A stretch of DNA of 64,000 bases from an uncultured Bacteroidales bacterium (GCA_903945175.1 CAJAUM010000133.1:62001-126000), one strand, 5' to 3'. Counted from the first letter of the stretch, positions 6,439-14,185 are shown. The notes: generated by a model not told the origin, from the sequence alone. Made by a program: numbers and translations.

Positions 6439-7372
6439 TGATTTTGTTGTTATTATTGATGATTTGGTCTGTTATTTCGTTGAATTTGCTCGATAATATC
6501 GCCACGGATAAATTTTCAAAAACCCAGGTATTGCGCATTTCAGGAAGTTTTTCAAGCAGATGTGCAAGGGATGTATTGATTTTTTCAACTGTGGGTTCTA
6601 TTCCTGTTTGTCGAAGCAGGGATATGAGTTTTCCAATCAGAAGTTTTAACTGGCCTCCATCCTTGGCACTCCATACGTAGATTTTTCGTTTTCGATCCTG
6701 GTAATAATCCTGGAATGTTTTTTGGCAGGGAGAATATGCCAGGTCAAGGACTGATTTATTTTTTTCTTTTTGCGCGGAAGTTTTTTCTTTTTTTTCTTCA
6801 ACGACCGGTACTATTTTTTCATTGATTTCCGGCTCTTGTTTTTTTTCAGAAAAATCGGTTTCATTGATCACCAAAAATTCGTTTTCGGATTTTTGATTTT
6901 CAAGCTGAAAATTTTCGTTGTTTATTATTTCTTCCTTTCCCCTTCCTTTCCCCTTCCCTTCCCCTTCCCTTCCCCACGTGCATACTAAAGGCGCGTGGTT
7001 CACGCGTGGTTCACGCGTCAATATATTTGATTCTGAGGGTATTGGCAAAATTGAGGCAGATTCTCGATTATTTATGTATTGATGCTTTTCCCAGGTCGGA
7101 ATGAAGCCAAAAAGTTCGTCAGCGACGCGATACTTCACGACATAGCCACGCGTGAATAACGCGTCAAGCACGCGTGAAAAATCGACATCACGATCAAAAG
7201 GAAGGATGGCTAATTGAAGTTCTTCCGGTATCCATTTGAACCTTCCAGCCCGGTCACATGCTGTAAAAAGTCCTGAAAATGATAGCCTGATCGGTAATCC
7301 GGTTTCCTTCTCTGCCTTGTACAGCTTGATGTTCGTAAAAAATTCTGGTTTTATGCTTCGTATGCGTCCCAT
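6323..7372 (-). CDS. phage replication initiation/replisome organiser-like protein
   Basis: The N-terminus reads MGRIRSIKPEFFTNIKLYKA and then LSFSGLFTACDRAGRF and FDRDVDFSRVLDAL. This is the winged-helix domain found in phage replisome organisers that load DnaC/helicase at the origin. Residues 130-145 are a Gly-rich low-complexity linker (GREGEGKGKGRGKE), followed by an acidic and Lys-rich stretch. A C-terminal helical domain (about 210-300) could be the helicase-interaction part. The Gly-rich linker is encoded by a purine/pyrimidine repeat near 6939-6976, a possible slippage site. It overlaps the next gene by 116 bases. The phage origin may lie in or near this gene, as in related phages. 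Confidence 0.75.
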   Translation of the reverse strand: MGRIRSIKPEFFTNIKLYKAEKETGLPIRLSFSGLFTACDRAGRFKWIPEELQLAILPFDRDVDFSRVLDALFTRGYVVKYRVADELFGFIPTWEKHQYINNRESASILPIPSESNILTREPRVNHAPLVCTWGREGEGKGKGRGKEEIINNENFQLENQKSENEFLVINETDFSEKKQEPEINEKIVPVVEEKKEKTSAQKEKNKSVLDLAYSPCQKTFQDYYQDRKRKIYVWSAKDGGQLKLLIGKLISLLRQTGIEPTVEKINTSLAHLLEKLPEMRNTWVFENLSVAILSSKFNEITDQIINNNNKINGNSHPTVRSEQAKKDRADHIHDLVTKLGDEGSLQKFE

Positions 7373-7441
7373 TGCGTTGCTATCTATAAATGATTCCTAA
7401 GAAAAAATTAAATTGGTCGTGAAACGACACCATATCTTTAC

Positions 7442-7840
7442 TCAGCATGCTTGCTTGTGCGGTTCGCGAACGAAATTTTCAGATAATTTGCGTGCGGCGT
7501 AGATTTTTGCCCATGGCATGGTCAAATGCATCGAATTTAGCATGTAATTATCGGCCGATTCAGGGGTGATATAATACTCTTTTACATGCCTTTTTTTTCC
7601 ATTTTTATCGCTCCATTTGTACCAGCGATCACGCTTAATATCCATGGCCAGATATTCAATCAGATCGCTAATACGGCGTGGCAGATGCCCTATTTTGTAT
7701 AACGTATGGGCCTGAACCATATTGATTGAATGAAATGCAAGTAAATGGTCGCGCAGATCATATACCTGTTTGTCGATTATGCGCTCCGACTGGGCCGGAT
7801 CAGGCCCAAGGTCGCCGTGAATTTTAATTTCTTCGTTCAT
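7442..7840 (-). CDS. winged-helix/HTH phage protein
   Basis: The 132-residue product has a central AHTLYKIGHLPRRISDLIEY, which fits a helix-turn-helix that recognises DNA. A basic beta hairpin (YKWSDKNGKKRHVKEYY) follows and resembles a winged-helix wing. Its start overlaps the stop of the DUF5131 gene by four bases. Probably an early regulator or replication accessory; exact role unknown. Confidence 0.55.
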   Translation of the reverse strand: MNEEIKIHGDLGPDPAQSERIIDKQVYDLRDHLLAFHSINMVQAHTLYKIGHLPRRISDLIEYLAMDIKRDRWYKWSDKNGKKRHVKEYYITPESADNYMLNSMHLTMPWAKIYAARKLSENFVREPHKQAC

Positions 7841-8601
7841 ATTCCTGTGTTTTTTATTAATTCAAGTTTTGTTCCGTCATTTTGTTTTCCGATATTTTTG
7901 ACCATTGTCGGGATCTGTAAAAAATCGCCATCCATGGCCAGGTCGATGATGTTGCACAGGGGGGATATCCTGGCCCTGGGTCCGGTTTCGGCTCCGATGA
8001 TTAAAAGGTGAATCAAATCACTCAGGCTCCTTCCTTTTGTTACCAGGCTGTGAATGTCAAATCCTTGCAGGGAAATAGCAGATAAAAGCGGCTCGGCTGA
8101 AATAAACCTGCGATGGGCCGGTATATCGGCAAGAAAAGGTAGGCGCCTATTGGCTGTTTCCTGGTTTTCGATTGAAACACCCAACCACATATTATATATG
8201 GTATCGCTTGTCTGGCCAATGAGGGAAGGAAGATAGGAGCAAAAAAACTCCTTCATACGCTCTGGCCGCTTGGTAAGCAGCAAAAACTCATGTCTTGGAT
8301 TTTCGATGATGGTTTTTACAACGGCGGAGATAAATAAACTTGGAATATCATCATGGAAAAGGTCACCCATGGAGCATACAAAGATCCTGGATGGTTTTTT
8401 CCATTTATAAGGGACATACAGCTCGTGATGATGAACCGTAGGCTGAAATCCGTTGCGGTATTTCACTTTGGACTGCTCCATGTGCTTTAACCTGGTAGAG
8501 AATCTCTCTGCATAGCAGTTCTGACACCCTGCGGTTACTTTTGTGCAACCCGTCACCGGATTCCAGACCTTATCGGCCCATTCTATCTTTGTCTTTGCCA
8601 T
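7837..8601 (-). CDS. DUF5131 (phage Gp37/Gp68 family) protein
   Basis: The N-terminus reads KIEWADKVWNPVTGCTKVTA and continues GCQNCYAE, the hallmark of the Gp37/Gp68 family. Cysteines at 19, 26 and 29 probably ligate a metal or iron-sulfur cluster, as in radical-SAM-like folds. Later motifs FVCSMGDLFHDDIP and LLLTKRPERM are also typical. The length, 254 residues, is normal. The biochemical role of the family is unsettled. It is co-transcribed with the HTH gene and follows the probable diversity-generating target protein, from which it is separated by a hairpin at 8612-8640. Confidence 0.85.
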   Translation of the reverse strand: MAKTKIEWADKVWNPVTGCTKVTAGCQNCYAERFSTRLKHMEQSKVKYRNGFQPTVHHHELYVPYKWKKPSRIFVCSMGDLFHDDIPSLFISAVVKTIIENPRHEFLLLTKRPERMKEFFCSYLPSLIGQTSDTIYNMWLGVSIENQETANRRLPFLADIPAHRRFISAEPLLSAISLQGFDIHSLVTKGRSLSDLIHLLIIGAETGPRARISPLCNIIDLAMDGDFLQIPTMVKNIGKQNDGTKLELIKNTGI

Positions 8602-8611
8602 GTGGTTTTTT

Positions 8612-8640
8612 GGAAAATAAAAACGCAGCGCCCCGCGTTA
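8612..8640 (-). terminator. hairpin and T-rich tail just after the variable protein gene
   Basis: On the minus strand AACGC (plus 8635-8639) pairs with GCGTT (plus 8622-8626) across an 8-nt GC-rich loop and is followed by TTTTATTTT. The stem overlaps the stop codon of the gene at 8638-9738. It can act as a weak terminator. A GC-rich hairpin just 3' of a variable repeat is also a known cis element of some diversity-generating retroelements. Confidence 0.45.
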
Positions 8641-9738
8641 TGCGATTTCTTCTTTTCTCACTCTTTTCACAAATTCACCCATCTTGCAAAGGCGAGAACC
8701 AAAATCCACATCGGCACCCGACGAATCGTTATACGCAGCGAACGCAGCGAGGCCGTCATCCGCCCCATAATACAAACAGCTACCCGATAACAGGACACGC
8801 CAGCCTTTGTATTCCCAATACCGAAATTTAAATAAGGATTTATCTCTGGTGCTGGCTATGGTAGTTGGAAACATTCCGTATTTTGTGTTCAATATTGAAT
8901 TCACCCAACCATCCTCAGTGGGTAAAGTATGTCCAAGGCTGGGGTAATGCGTAGTGGTATCGTCTGCAAATAACAGGTGGTCAACGCAGATATATGGCTT
9001 ATTGTCCAGAATATTGATCCCGTCAATAAATTCCCATTTACCTGTAAAAAGATCATTGATCCCATGAAATGAATTGTTATTTGGATCGTTCAATGGATCA
9101 ATCTCTGCGCGCTCGATCATGTACAACAGCAAAATGGCACTGCGCGCAATAAACGACTGCTGATACCACCAGTCACCACGCTTTTGTGCTGATTCCCGGA
9201 ATGCAGCACGCGTTAGGCTACCGGCTGCTTTAAATCCATCAACAGGGATCGAGGATAATTTGCCTTTTTGGTCAATGGATGCTTTAAATGATCCGAAGTA
9301 CTGATTATAAATATCTTTTTTGTATAAAAACCATGGATGGATCTCCATGCCGATCAAGGACTGGTCTGAAACTAACCAATAGTATTTTTCATTGTGAAAA
9401 AACTGAGCGAAATAAAATGGAGGAACCTTTACCATATGCTGGCCATCGATAATGACCTGCTCAAGTTTTTGGTGTACAGGCATTGTTTCGTGTAACTTTT
9501 GATTGCCGATTCTGATCAGTTTGGCTGAAGGGCCTTGGGTCGTGTCAAGACACACACCGTAACAATGTTCCATAATCACCGGATTATCAAGCAAGGGATT
9601 ACCGGTCGTTGTATCTTTGGACAGTTCACTCACGCGTCCCTCAAGCATTGTTTCAATGTTTGTAAGGCGACGCAGGATGATATCAATATCCGATATCATC
9701 GAATCTTGATTTTTATTGATCTTTTTTAAAATATTCAT
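8638..9738 (-). CDS. phage protein with C-terminal C-type-lectin fold, probable DGR target (variable) protein
   Basis: The 366-residue product starts with a coiled coil (residues 1-40). It continues with NPVIMEHCYGVCLDTTQGPS, the N-terminal signature of Bacteroidota phage proteins that are usually retroelement targets, and ends in a formylglycine-enzyme/C-type-lectin-like domain. The final part runs from GWRVLLSGSC to GSRLCK and ends 14 residues before the stop. Aromatic and small residues alternate there between conserved Gly, Ala and Leu, as in variable repeats. No signal peptide. It probably serves as a ligand-binding or receptor-binding protein. No reverse transcriptase or template repeat was found in this window. 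Alternatively it is an invariant lectin-like protein. Confidence 0.65.
   Translation of the reverse strand: MNILKKINKNQDSMISDIDIILRRLTNIETMLEGRVSELSKDTTTGNPLLDNPVIMEHCYGVCLDTTQGPSAKLIRIGNQKLHETMPVHQKLEQVIIDGQHMVKVPPFYFAQFFHNEKYYWLVSDQSLIGMEIHPWFLYKKDIYNQYFGSFKASIDQKGKLSSIPVDGFKAAGSLTRAAFRESAQKRGDWWYQQSFIARSAILLLYMIERAEIDPLNDPNNNSFHGINDLFTGKWEFIDGINILDNKPYICVDHLLFADDTTTHYPSLGHTLPTEDGWVNSILNTKYGMFPTTIASTRDKSLFKFRYWEYKGWRVLLSGSCLYYGADDGLAAFAAYNDSSGADVDFGSRLCKMGEFVKRVRKEEIA
8683..8805 (-). other. candidate variable repeat of a diversity-generating retroelement
   Basis: These 123 bases encode the stretch from GWRVLLSGSC through GSRLCK of the lectin-like domain. The fixed scaffold (GWRVL, LAAF, GSRLCK) is interrupted by codons for Ser, Tyr, Asp and Gly at positions where templates usually carry AAC. 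The 3' end is GC-rich and close to a hairpin (8612-8640). I saw no second, adenine-rich copy in the window, so the call rests on the protein pattern. Confidence 0.45.
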
Positions 9739-9768
9739 GGCTTTTGGGTTTTGATGGGTTTGATTCTA

Positions 9769-10128
9769 TTAAGCTGCGTGATATATGGCCCTGTGTTCGA
9801 TTACCTTGCCGGTTGACTTGCTGAGAATGGTAATAATTTGCCAGCGAAACTTTCTTCCCCTGGTTGCTTTCCGGTTATTGTGAGAATAACGGATTTTATG
9901 TGATTTTAAAGGGGTAGGAAGAATGCCAGGTGTATAAGTTCTCCGTATGTCGCGATTTGATCCGCCGCGTAGGGGCCTATCCGCAAAATTCATGTCTGAA
10001 AGTTTAACGGGTTGCAACAATTTCTGCTTCATCTGCCTTTGCAGGCGTACAATAAAGGATTGAGTGAAAAGAATCTGTATCCAGCGGTATTTTGACAATT
10101 GCAGCAATAACCTATATATCTTTTCCAT
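9769..10128 (-). CDS. basic hypothetical phage protein
   Basis: The 119-residue product is highly basic (many Arg and Lys) with an N-terminal hydrophobic helix (YRLLLQLSKYRWIQILF). A middle part contains MNFADRPLRGGSNRDIRRTY. It sits between the variable protein and the zinc-finger protein, same strand. No family recognised; nucleic-acid binding is possible from charge. Confidence 0.4.
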   Translation of the reverse strand: MEKIYRLLLQLSKYRWIQILFTQSFIVRLQRQMKQKLLQPVKLSDMNFADRPLRGGSNRDIRRTYTPGILPTPLKSHKIRYSHNNRKATRGRKFRWQIITILSKSTGKVIEHRAIYHAA

Positions 10129-10240
10129 TTTGTTGTGATTTAATATCTGAATATTTCCGGACGCTTAACTTCTCTGAGCATTTTCAAATCCTTGGTTTCC
10201 TGCCTTATCTTGTCAAGTTTGGCGTGAAACTCATCCTTTG

Positions 10241-10897
10241 TTATGTCTGTTTTATCGGCGCAGGTCGTGGGTTCACTTTTTTTTTATCGCTCGGTGGTTT
10301 AATCGATGTATTTTCAATCTGTGTTTGTTTACCCGCCTGGGATTTAAGTTTTTGTTTGTTACGATAATTGATGTTCCATTGCTTTGTTGCACACTTTTTT
10401 GAACAGTAATTACCATAACCTGATGTAAATGGATTGCCACAACTTTCCAGGGCGCAATATTTCATGTCCGGAATAATGGGATCTGGCTGATGTAAATGTG
10501 TCTGGTCCTGGGCGGCGGCTTCGGCCATGCTGTCAGCTTGGGCCTGGGCTGCGACCCTGGCTTCTTTCATAGTACGTTCTTCCCATGCCTTTTCTTTCTG
10601 TTCGTCCAGGCGTTCAGCTTCTCTGCGGTGGTATTCGTTTTCTTTTTCCCGGCGGGCCGATTCCCTGGCTTCCAGAATGGATTCAATTTTCTCATGATCC
10701 ATGGCTTCAATGTCAATCTGTTCAGGGTCGGGGTGGGGTTCTGATGCTTGATTTTTCTTTTTGCTGTTGCCATCGAACACATCAAATAGCATTGAGGTAG
10801 TTAGCTCGGTGAAAATCTCTTTTGAGTTCCAAATCATGCGAAAAACCCTTGTAGCTTCTTCGATGCTGGTAAAACTTACTTGTAAATTAACTTTCAT
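10241..10897 (-). CDS. phage protein with coiled coil and C-terminal zinc-finger-like motif
   Basis: Residues 1-45 look like a small alpha/beta unit (MKVNLQVSFTSIEEATRVFR). Residues 75-130 are a long charged coiled coil (ARESARREKENEYHRREAER). Residues near 145-166 form CALESCGNPFTSGYGNYCSK with a further Cys, a C-x4-C-x12-C-x3-C arrangement typical of small zinc ribbons in phage proteins. The basic, Pro-rich tail may be disordered. The gene overlaps the secreted small protein upstream by four bases. Role unknown; DNA or RNA binding is plausible. Confidence 0.55.
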   Translation of the reverse strand: MKVNLQVSFTSIEEATRVFRMIWNSKEIFTELTTSMLFDVFDGNSKKKNQASEPHPDPEQIDIEAMDHEKIESILEARESARREKENEYHRREAERLDEQKEKAWEERTMKEARVAAQAQADSMAEAAAQDQTHLHQPDPIIPDMKYCALESCGNPFTSGYGNYCSKKCATKQWNINYRNKQKLKSQAGKQTQIENTSIKPPSDKKKVNPRPAPIKQT

Positions 10898-11157
10898 GGC
10901 TTTGGTTTTTCAGTTTGTTTTTGGTTGGTTTTGGGTTTTGCACGCTGCTCGTTTCTCATAGCATCCAGGATCATAATGGCCCCGTCAATACGGGTAATCA
11001 TGTCATTGGCCTGCTTAACGACATCTTCCTTTGAGATTTGCATCTCGCGGATCTTGGCGATCAGATAGTTTATGTCAACTTTCACGCTATCTGGCTGCGC
11101 GGCAAAAAGGGAAAGTGAACAGATTACCATTGCGACGATTACAATTAGCTTTTTCAT
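10894..11157 (-). CDS. small exported phage protein
   Basis: The 87-residue protein starts MKKLIVIVAMVICSLSLFAA, a clear signal peptide with probable cleavage near AAQPD. The mature part is a single charged helix and a Lys/Pro-rich tail (KPKTNQKQTEKPKP). It is 4-bp-overlapped with the coiled-coil protein. A periplasmic helix protein in a phage operon could act in lysis or superinfection exclusion, but nothing in the sequence proves this. Confidence 0.5.
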   Translation of the reverse strand: MKKLIVIVAMVICSLSLFAAQPDSVKVDINYLIAKIREMQISKEDVVKQANDMITRIDGAIMILDAMRNEQRAKPKTNQKQTEKPKP

Positions 11158-11202
11158 AAGGTTTTTGGGTTTAGGATTGGTTTTAAATAAATGGATTAAT
11201 TA

Positions 11203-11541
11203 TTATGCCCAGCGAATGAGCTTTGTATTATATATTTTTGTGATAAGGTGACCTTGCAGCTTCCTGGTGCGGTTTACTTGCAGCGTTAGATAATCCATTA
11301 CCATTTGGTCATGTTCGCTCTTTATTGATGATTCTTTCAGTAGCTCAATCTGACCAAGGCAATGTTTTTTGTACACGCAAAGTGCATGGTGAAGCGTTGC
11401 GTTATCTTCCTGAATATTTACAGCCTGGGTGGATAATTTACAGGGAGCAAATTTCTGGTCGGTTTGCGATGGAACATCTTCGGTTGAGATTATTTTCACC
11501 ATCGCCACGGGGTTTAAGTAATTCAGCTTCGCTTTGGTCAT
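11203..11541 (-). CDS. hypothetical phage protein
   Basis: The 112-residue product has cysteines at 34, 55 and 61 and a helical C-terminal half. It overlaps the membrane/KOW-like gene by four bases. It is too acidic and Cys-rich to be the accessory Avd protein of retroelements, which I considered. No family recognised. Confidence 0.45.
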   Translation of the reverse strand: MTKAKLNYLNPVAMVKIISTEDVPSQTDQKFAPCKLSTQAVNIQEDNATLHHALCVYKKHCLGQIELLKESSIKSEHDQMVMDYLTLQVNRTRKLQGHLITKIYNTKLIRWA

Positions 11542-11852
11542 CTCGCTGGTTTTATATCCTTGCGATCAACAAAGCGTACCACGCCACTGGTATTGTCGCG
11601 CAGAGATACCAGGATGATTTGCGTCGTAGATATTGTACCGATGTTCCAGCATTTGCGCTCTTTGCCCCTGTGGTAATAACGGTAGGCATATCTAACTTTG
11701 TCGCCTTCCTTCACAGATTGCTGAAACCGGCGAAGTTCAATTTTTGAGATAATCCGTAAAAGGATGAATACTAAAAGGAATCCGATACATACCACGAGCG
11801 AATAATTTACATACCACTCAATTGGCAGGGGTTGGGCTTGGAGTGTTACCAT
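11538..11852 (-). CDS. membrane-anchored protein with small beta domain
   Basis: The 104-residue product has one transmembrane helix (LVVCIGFLLVFILLRIISKI, about residues 19-38). A soluble part follows, starting with VKEGDKVRYAYRYY and ending in alternating hydrophobic strands (IILVSLRDN, VVRFVDRKDI). This resembles an SH3/KOW-like small barrel. It probably sits at the inner membrane facing the cytoplasm. Function unknown. Confidence 0.5.
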   Translation of the reverse strand: MVTLQAQPLPIEWYVNYSLVVCIGFLLVFILLRIISKIELRRFQQSVKEGDKVRYAYRYYHRGKERKCWNIGTISTTQIILVSLRDNTSGVVRFVDRKDIKPAR

Positions 11853-11876
11853 TGTTTTATAACTATTTTGGTTGGT

Positions 11877-12161
11877 TTATACATCGTCGGCTTGGTCTGT
11901 TATTATTTCCGATGGCTCAATTGATAAATGAATGCTGATCACAGAGATGGAATTCCCTGTAACCAATTCCTTATTATCATGGTGTATCCATTCGCGCAGG
12001 GTCACTTCCGATATTTCGTGCAAATCCATCAGGGCCTGACGGTATTTGTAAAATGGAGGAGATAACAGCATGTCCTTAACAAATTGCTTTAGGCGCTTAT
12101 CGTCAGTTGATTGTATTTCCCTGGCTGGCCGGATATGGCCATTCTGTAATTTTTCTATCAT
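11877..12161 (-). CDS. hypothetical phage early protein
   Basis: The 94-residue product includes KQFVKDMLLSPPFYKYRQAL and ISEVTLREWIHHDN, possibly a helix-turn-helix, and an acidic C-terminus. It overlaps the preceding gene (12161-12448) by one base. Early operon position after two DNA-binding genes. No family recognised. Confidence 0.45.
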   Translation of the reverse strand: MIEKLQNGHIRPAREIQSTDDKRLKQFVKDMLLSPPFYKYRQALMDLHEISEVTLREWIHHDNKELVTGNSISVISIHLSIEPSEIITDQADDV

Positions 12162-12448
12162 TATCGGTTGGCTCTGTGTTTTAAAATAAATGTTTCTATT
12201 TCCGATCTTTTATACATATAGTATTTACCCACCTTATAACATGGCATCTGCTGTTTGGCCCTGATTTGGCCGAAATAGGCCTTGTTTTTAATTCCCAGGA
12301 GCTTCATCACCCTGCCTTCCTCAATCCAGTCCTCTCCACTTCCTTCCCCGGAATCTGATTTGCCAATGGACATACTGGTCTTTACTCTGGAAATAATTTC
12401 ATCTACCAATTTATTGAATGCATCTGATTCAATCACAATGACTTCCAT
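12161..12448 (-). CDS. excisionase/MerR-type HTH protein (HTH_17-like)
   Basis: Residues 40-95 contain EEGRVMKLLGIKNKAYFGQI and then CYKVGKYYMYKRSEIETFIL. This is the compact winged HTH found in excisionases and Bacteroidota mobile-element helix-turn-helix proteins. The first 40 residues are acidic. It is the second gene leftward of the control region. It could be a recombination directionality factor or a regulator; no integrase is present nearby to decide. Confidence 0.65.
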   Translation of the reverse strand: MEVIVIESDAFNKLVDEIISRVKTSMSIGKSDSGEGSGEDWIEEGRVMKLLGIKNKAYFGQIRAKQQMPCYKVGKYYMYKRSEIETFILKHRANR

Positions 12449-12478
12449 GATCTTGCTTTTTGGGATTATAATTTTCTA

Positions 12479-12697
12479 TTAAACCTGGATGTGTTTAACC
12501 GGCTCAAAAAGATCATCCTGGGTGATTTTGAAATGTTCACAGATAACACGTACAACGTCGGAAGTGGTAAGCATCACATTGTTTTTCCGAATCCAGCGAT
12601 ATACCGACGATGAAGAAACACCCATGACAATCTGTATTTTCGCATTGAGCGCCACATCTCCCATCATTTGCTCTATTACTTCTCTCCTGATTTTCAT
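12479..12697 (-). CDS. small XRE/Cro-like regulator, first gene of the leftward early operon
   Basis: The 72-residue product has an HTH core IQIVMGVSSSSVYRWIRKNN followed by DVVRVICEHFKITQDDLF, typical of Cro-type lambda repressor folds. It faces the repressor at 12818 across a palindromic operator. By position it is the Cro-like lytic regulator. Confidence 0.65.
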   Translation of the reverse strand: MKIRREVIEQMMGDVALNAKIQIVMGVSSSSVYRWIRKNNVMLTTSDVVRVICEHFKITQDDLFEPVKHIQV

Positions 12698-12751
12698 ACT
12701 CTTTTATTTACTTTGACAATAAATAGGTTATATTTGCTTTCATATTTGCGA

Positions 12752-12759
12752 CAAAGATA
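12752..12759 (-). promoter_or_regulatory. -7 box (TATCTTTG) of the leftward early operon
   Basis: Minus-strand TATCTTTG matches TAnnTTTG and lies 54 bp before the Cro-like start codon. The palindrome at 12761-12794 begins one base upstream and covers the -33 position, so a bound repressor would block this promoter. Confidence 0.5.
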
Positions 12760-12760
12760 T

Positions 12761-12794
12761 TCAAATATCATTTGATTAATCAAGTGATATTTGA
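12761..12794. promoter_or_regulatory. 34-bp near-perfect palindrome, probable phage operator
   Basis: The two 17-base arms are inverted copies with one mismatch. Inside, ATCAnnTGAT occurs twice, at 12767-12776 and 12779-12788, with 12 bp between centres, about one helical turn. This suggests cooperative binding by two dimers. It lies between the divergent Cro-like and repressor genes. Confidence 0.7.
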
Positions 12795-12817
12795 TAAAGT
12801 TATTAACAATTTGAATA

Positions 12818-13216
12818 ATGAATGAATTTGGATATAGAATCAGGATTTTAAGAAACATTCTTAAAATGGAGCAAAATAAATTTGCTGCAAACATTGGTTT
12901 GCAATCTGCTAATTTATCATCAATAGAAATGGGGAAAAGTCAGCCTTCGGCAAGTATTATTAAGACCATTATAGAAAATTACAAGGTTAGTCCAGATTAT
13001 TTCTATAAGGATAATTTTGTAATCTATTTTGAAAATGGTTTATTTAGGGTTGATGCTGAATTAAGCCGTAAAATTAGCGTTCTTGAAAACGAAATTGAGA
13101 ATAAAATAGCAAAATTGGATAGTTGTGAACAAAAGCTTCGATTGAGTGAAAAAATAATTAGTGCTTTAGAAGACCAGCTCGAAGTTTATAAAGGTAAAAA
13201 GAAACATGTTGGTTAA
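12818..13216 (+). CDS. XRE-family repressor-like protein (CI-type) with coiled-coil C-terminus
   Basis: Residues 1-65 form an XRE HTH: YRIRILRNILKMEQNKFAAN, then GLQSANLSSIEMGKSQPSAS. The C-terminal half (residues 80-125) is a charged coiled coil likely used for oligomerisation. There is no S24 peptidase dyad, so induction would not be by RecA-mediated self-cleavage. Divergent to the Cro-like gene with the operator between them. Probable lysogeny repressor. Confidence 0.75.
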   Translation: MNEFGYRIRILRNILKMEQNKFAANIGLQSANLSSIEMGKSQPSASIIKTIIENYKVSPDYFYKDNFVIYFENGLFRVDAELSRKISVLENEIENKIAKLDSCEQKLRLSEKIISALEDQLEVYKGKKKHVG

Positions 13217-13330
13217 GAATAGTGTATAGTAATCCTACTTACCTATCGGTAACATTACATATTACGGAATTATTTTATTATTATTGCATGATATAACAGA
13301 AGTATTAACCATTTCTAATTTCGTTGACTT

Positions 13331-14125
13331 ATGAAATCAATTATTACTGTGTTCTTTTTGCTACATTCAATTTTTTCGATGGCCCAGGATGTTATTTACA
13401 AAACAAATGGGGATAAAATTAATGCGAAAATTATTGAGATTGTTGACAACCTGATTAAATATAAAACAACTGATAATATAAATGGTCCTGTTAGAAACAT
13501 TAATTCATCTGAGGTTTTCATGATTAAATATGCAAATGGTCAGGAGGAATTATTTAAGGAACCAAAAAACACACCGCCTATTAAAAATATACAAAGTGTT
13601 GAGAATACAAAATCTGTTTCGGGCAATGAAGTCAAAAAGGATGATAAATACTTTATTGATAATAAAAATAAGTATTTTACCTGTTTTGCTTTTGGTTATG
13701 GACAAACTTATGGTGGACTTGGCTTAAAATACCAGGGTCGGATAGGTAATATAATGGGGTTCGGATATCATGCTGGTGTTGGTCGCGTTCTTGATTTTTC
13801 AGGAAATTATAAATCATCTGACCTTTTTTGGGTCAATGCTGGTGTAAAGTTTTTTTGGTTTAAAGGTTGTTATTTGGATTTGTCATTTGGAAATGTTCTA
13901 AATTATGCAATTACAATGTACTTTTATGACGATTTTATACATCGTACATCTTCCTGGACAAGGTATGGAACTGCTTATGGAACTTCGTTATTAGTAGGCA
14001 TTGATTTATTTTTTGGAAAACACTTTGGGCTGAATGTTGCGGCTGGAGGTGCTTTTAATTTAACTGAATCTTCCGCACCTCGTATTTTTCCAACTTTCGA
14101 TCTTGGGTTCATTGCAAAATTTTAA
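13331..14125 (+). CDS. exported beta-barrel-like protein, possible prophage cargo (moron)
   Basis: The 264-residue protein has a signal peptide (MKSIITVFFLLHSIFSMAQD). Next comes a soluble segment beginning VIYKTNGDKINAKIIEIVDN, a pattern common in Bacteroidota secreted proteins. From about residue 115 to the end come glycine- and aromatic-rich strands that finish LGFIAKF, as in outer-membrane barrels. The coding sequence is clearly AT-richer than its neighbours, which suggests recent transfer. It lies between the repressor and the tRNA border on the lysogenic strand, so it could be expressed from the prophage and alter the host surface. Inference only. Confidence 0.6.
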   Translation: MKSIITVFFLLHSIFSMAQDVIYKTNGDKINAKIIEIVDNLIKYKTTDNINGPVRNINSSEVFMIKYANGQEELFKEPKNTPPIKNIQSVENTKSVSGNEVKKDDKYFIDNKNKYFTCFAFGYGQTYGGLGLKYQGRIGNIMGFGYHAGVGRVLDFSGNYKSSDLFWVNAGVKFFWFKGCYLDLSFGNVLNYAITMYFYDDFIHRTSSWTRYGTAYGTSLLVGIDLFFGKHFGLNVAAGGAFNLTESSAPRIFPTFDLGFIAKF

Positions 14126-14185
14126 AACAAGTAGTCAATTAAGGGTATCAATTCTATAATCCAGTGGGCAAATCCAGGGGCAAAT

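Noticed and set aside
12694-12894. Leftward 66-codon frame across the operator and repressor start
   Set aside because: It overlaps the palindrome and the start of the clear repressor gene, and the product has no domain signature.
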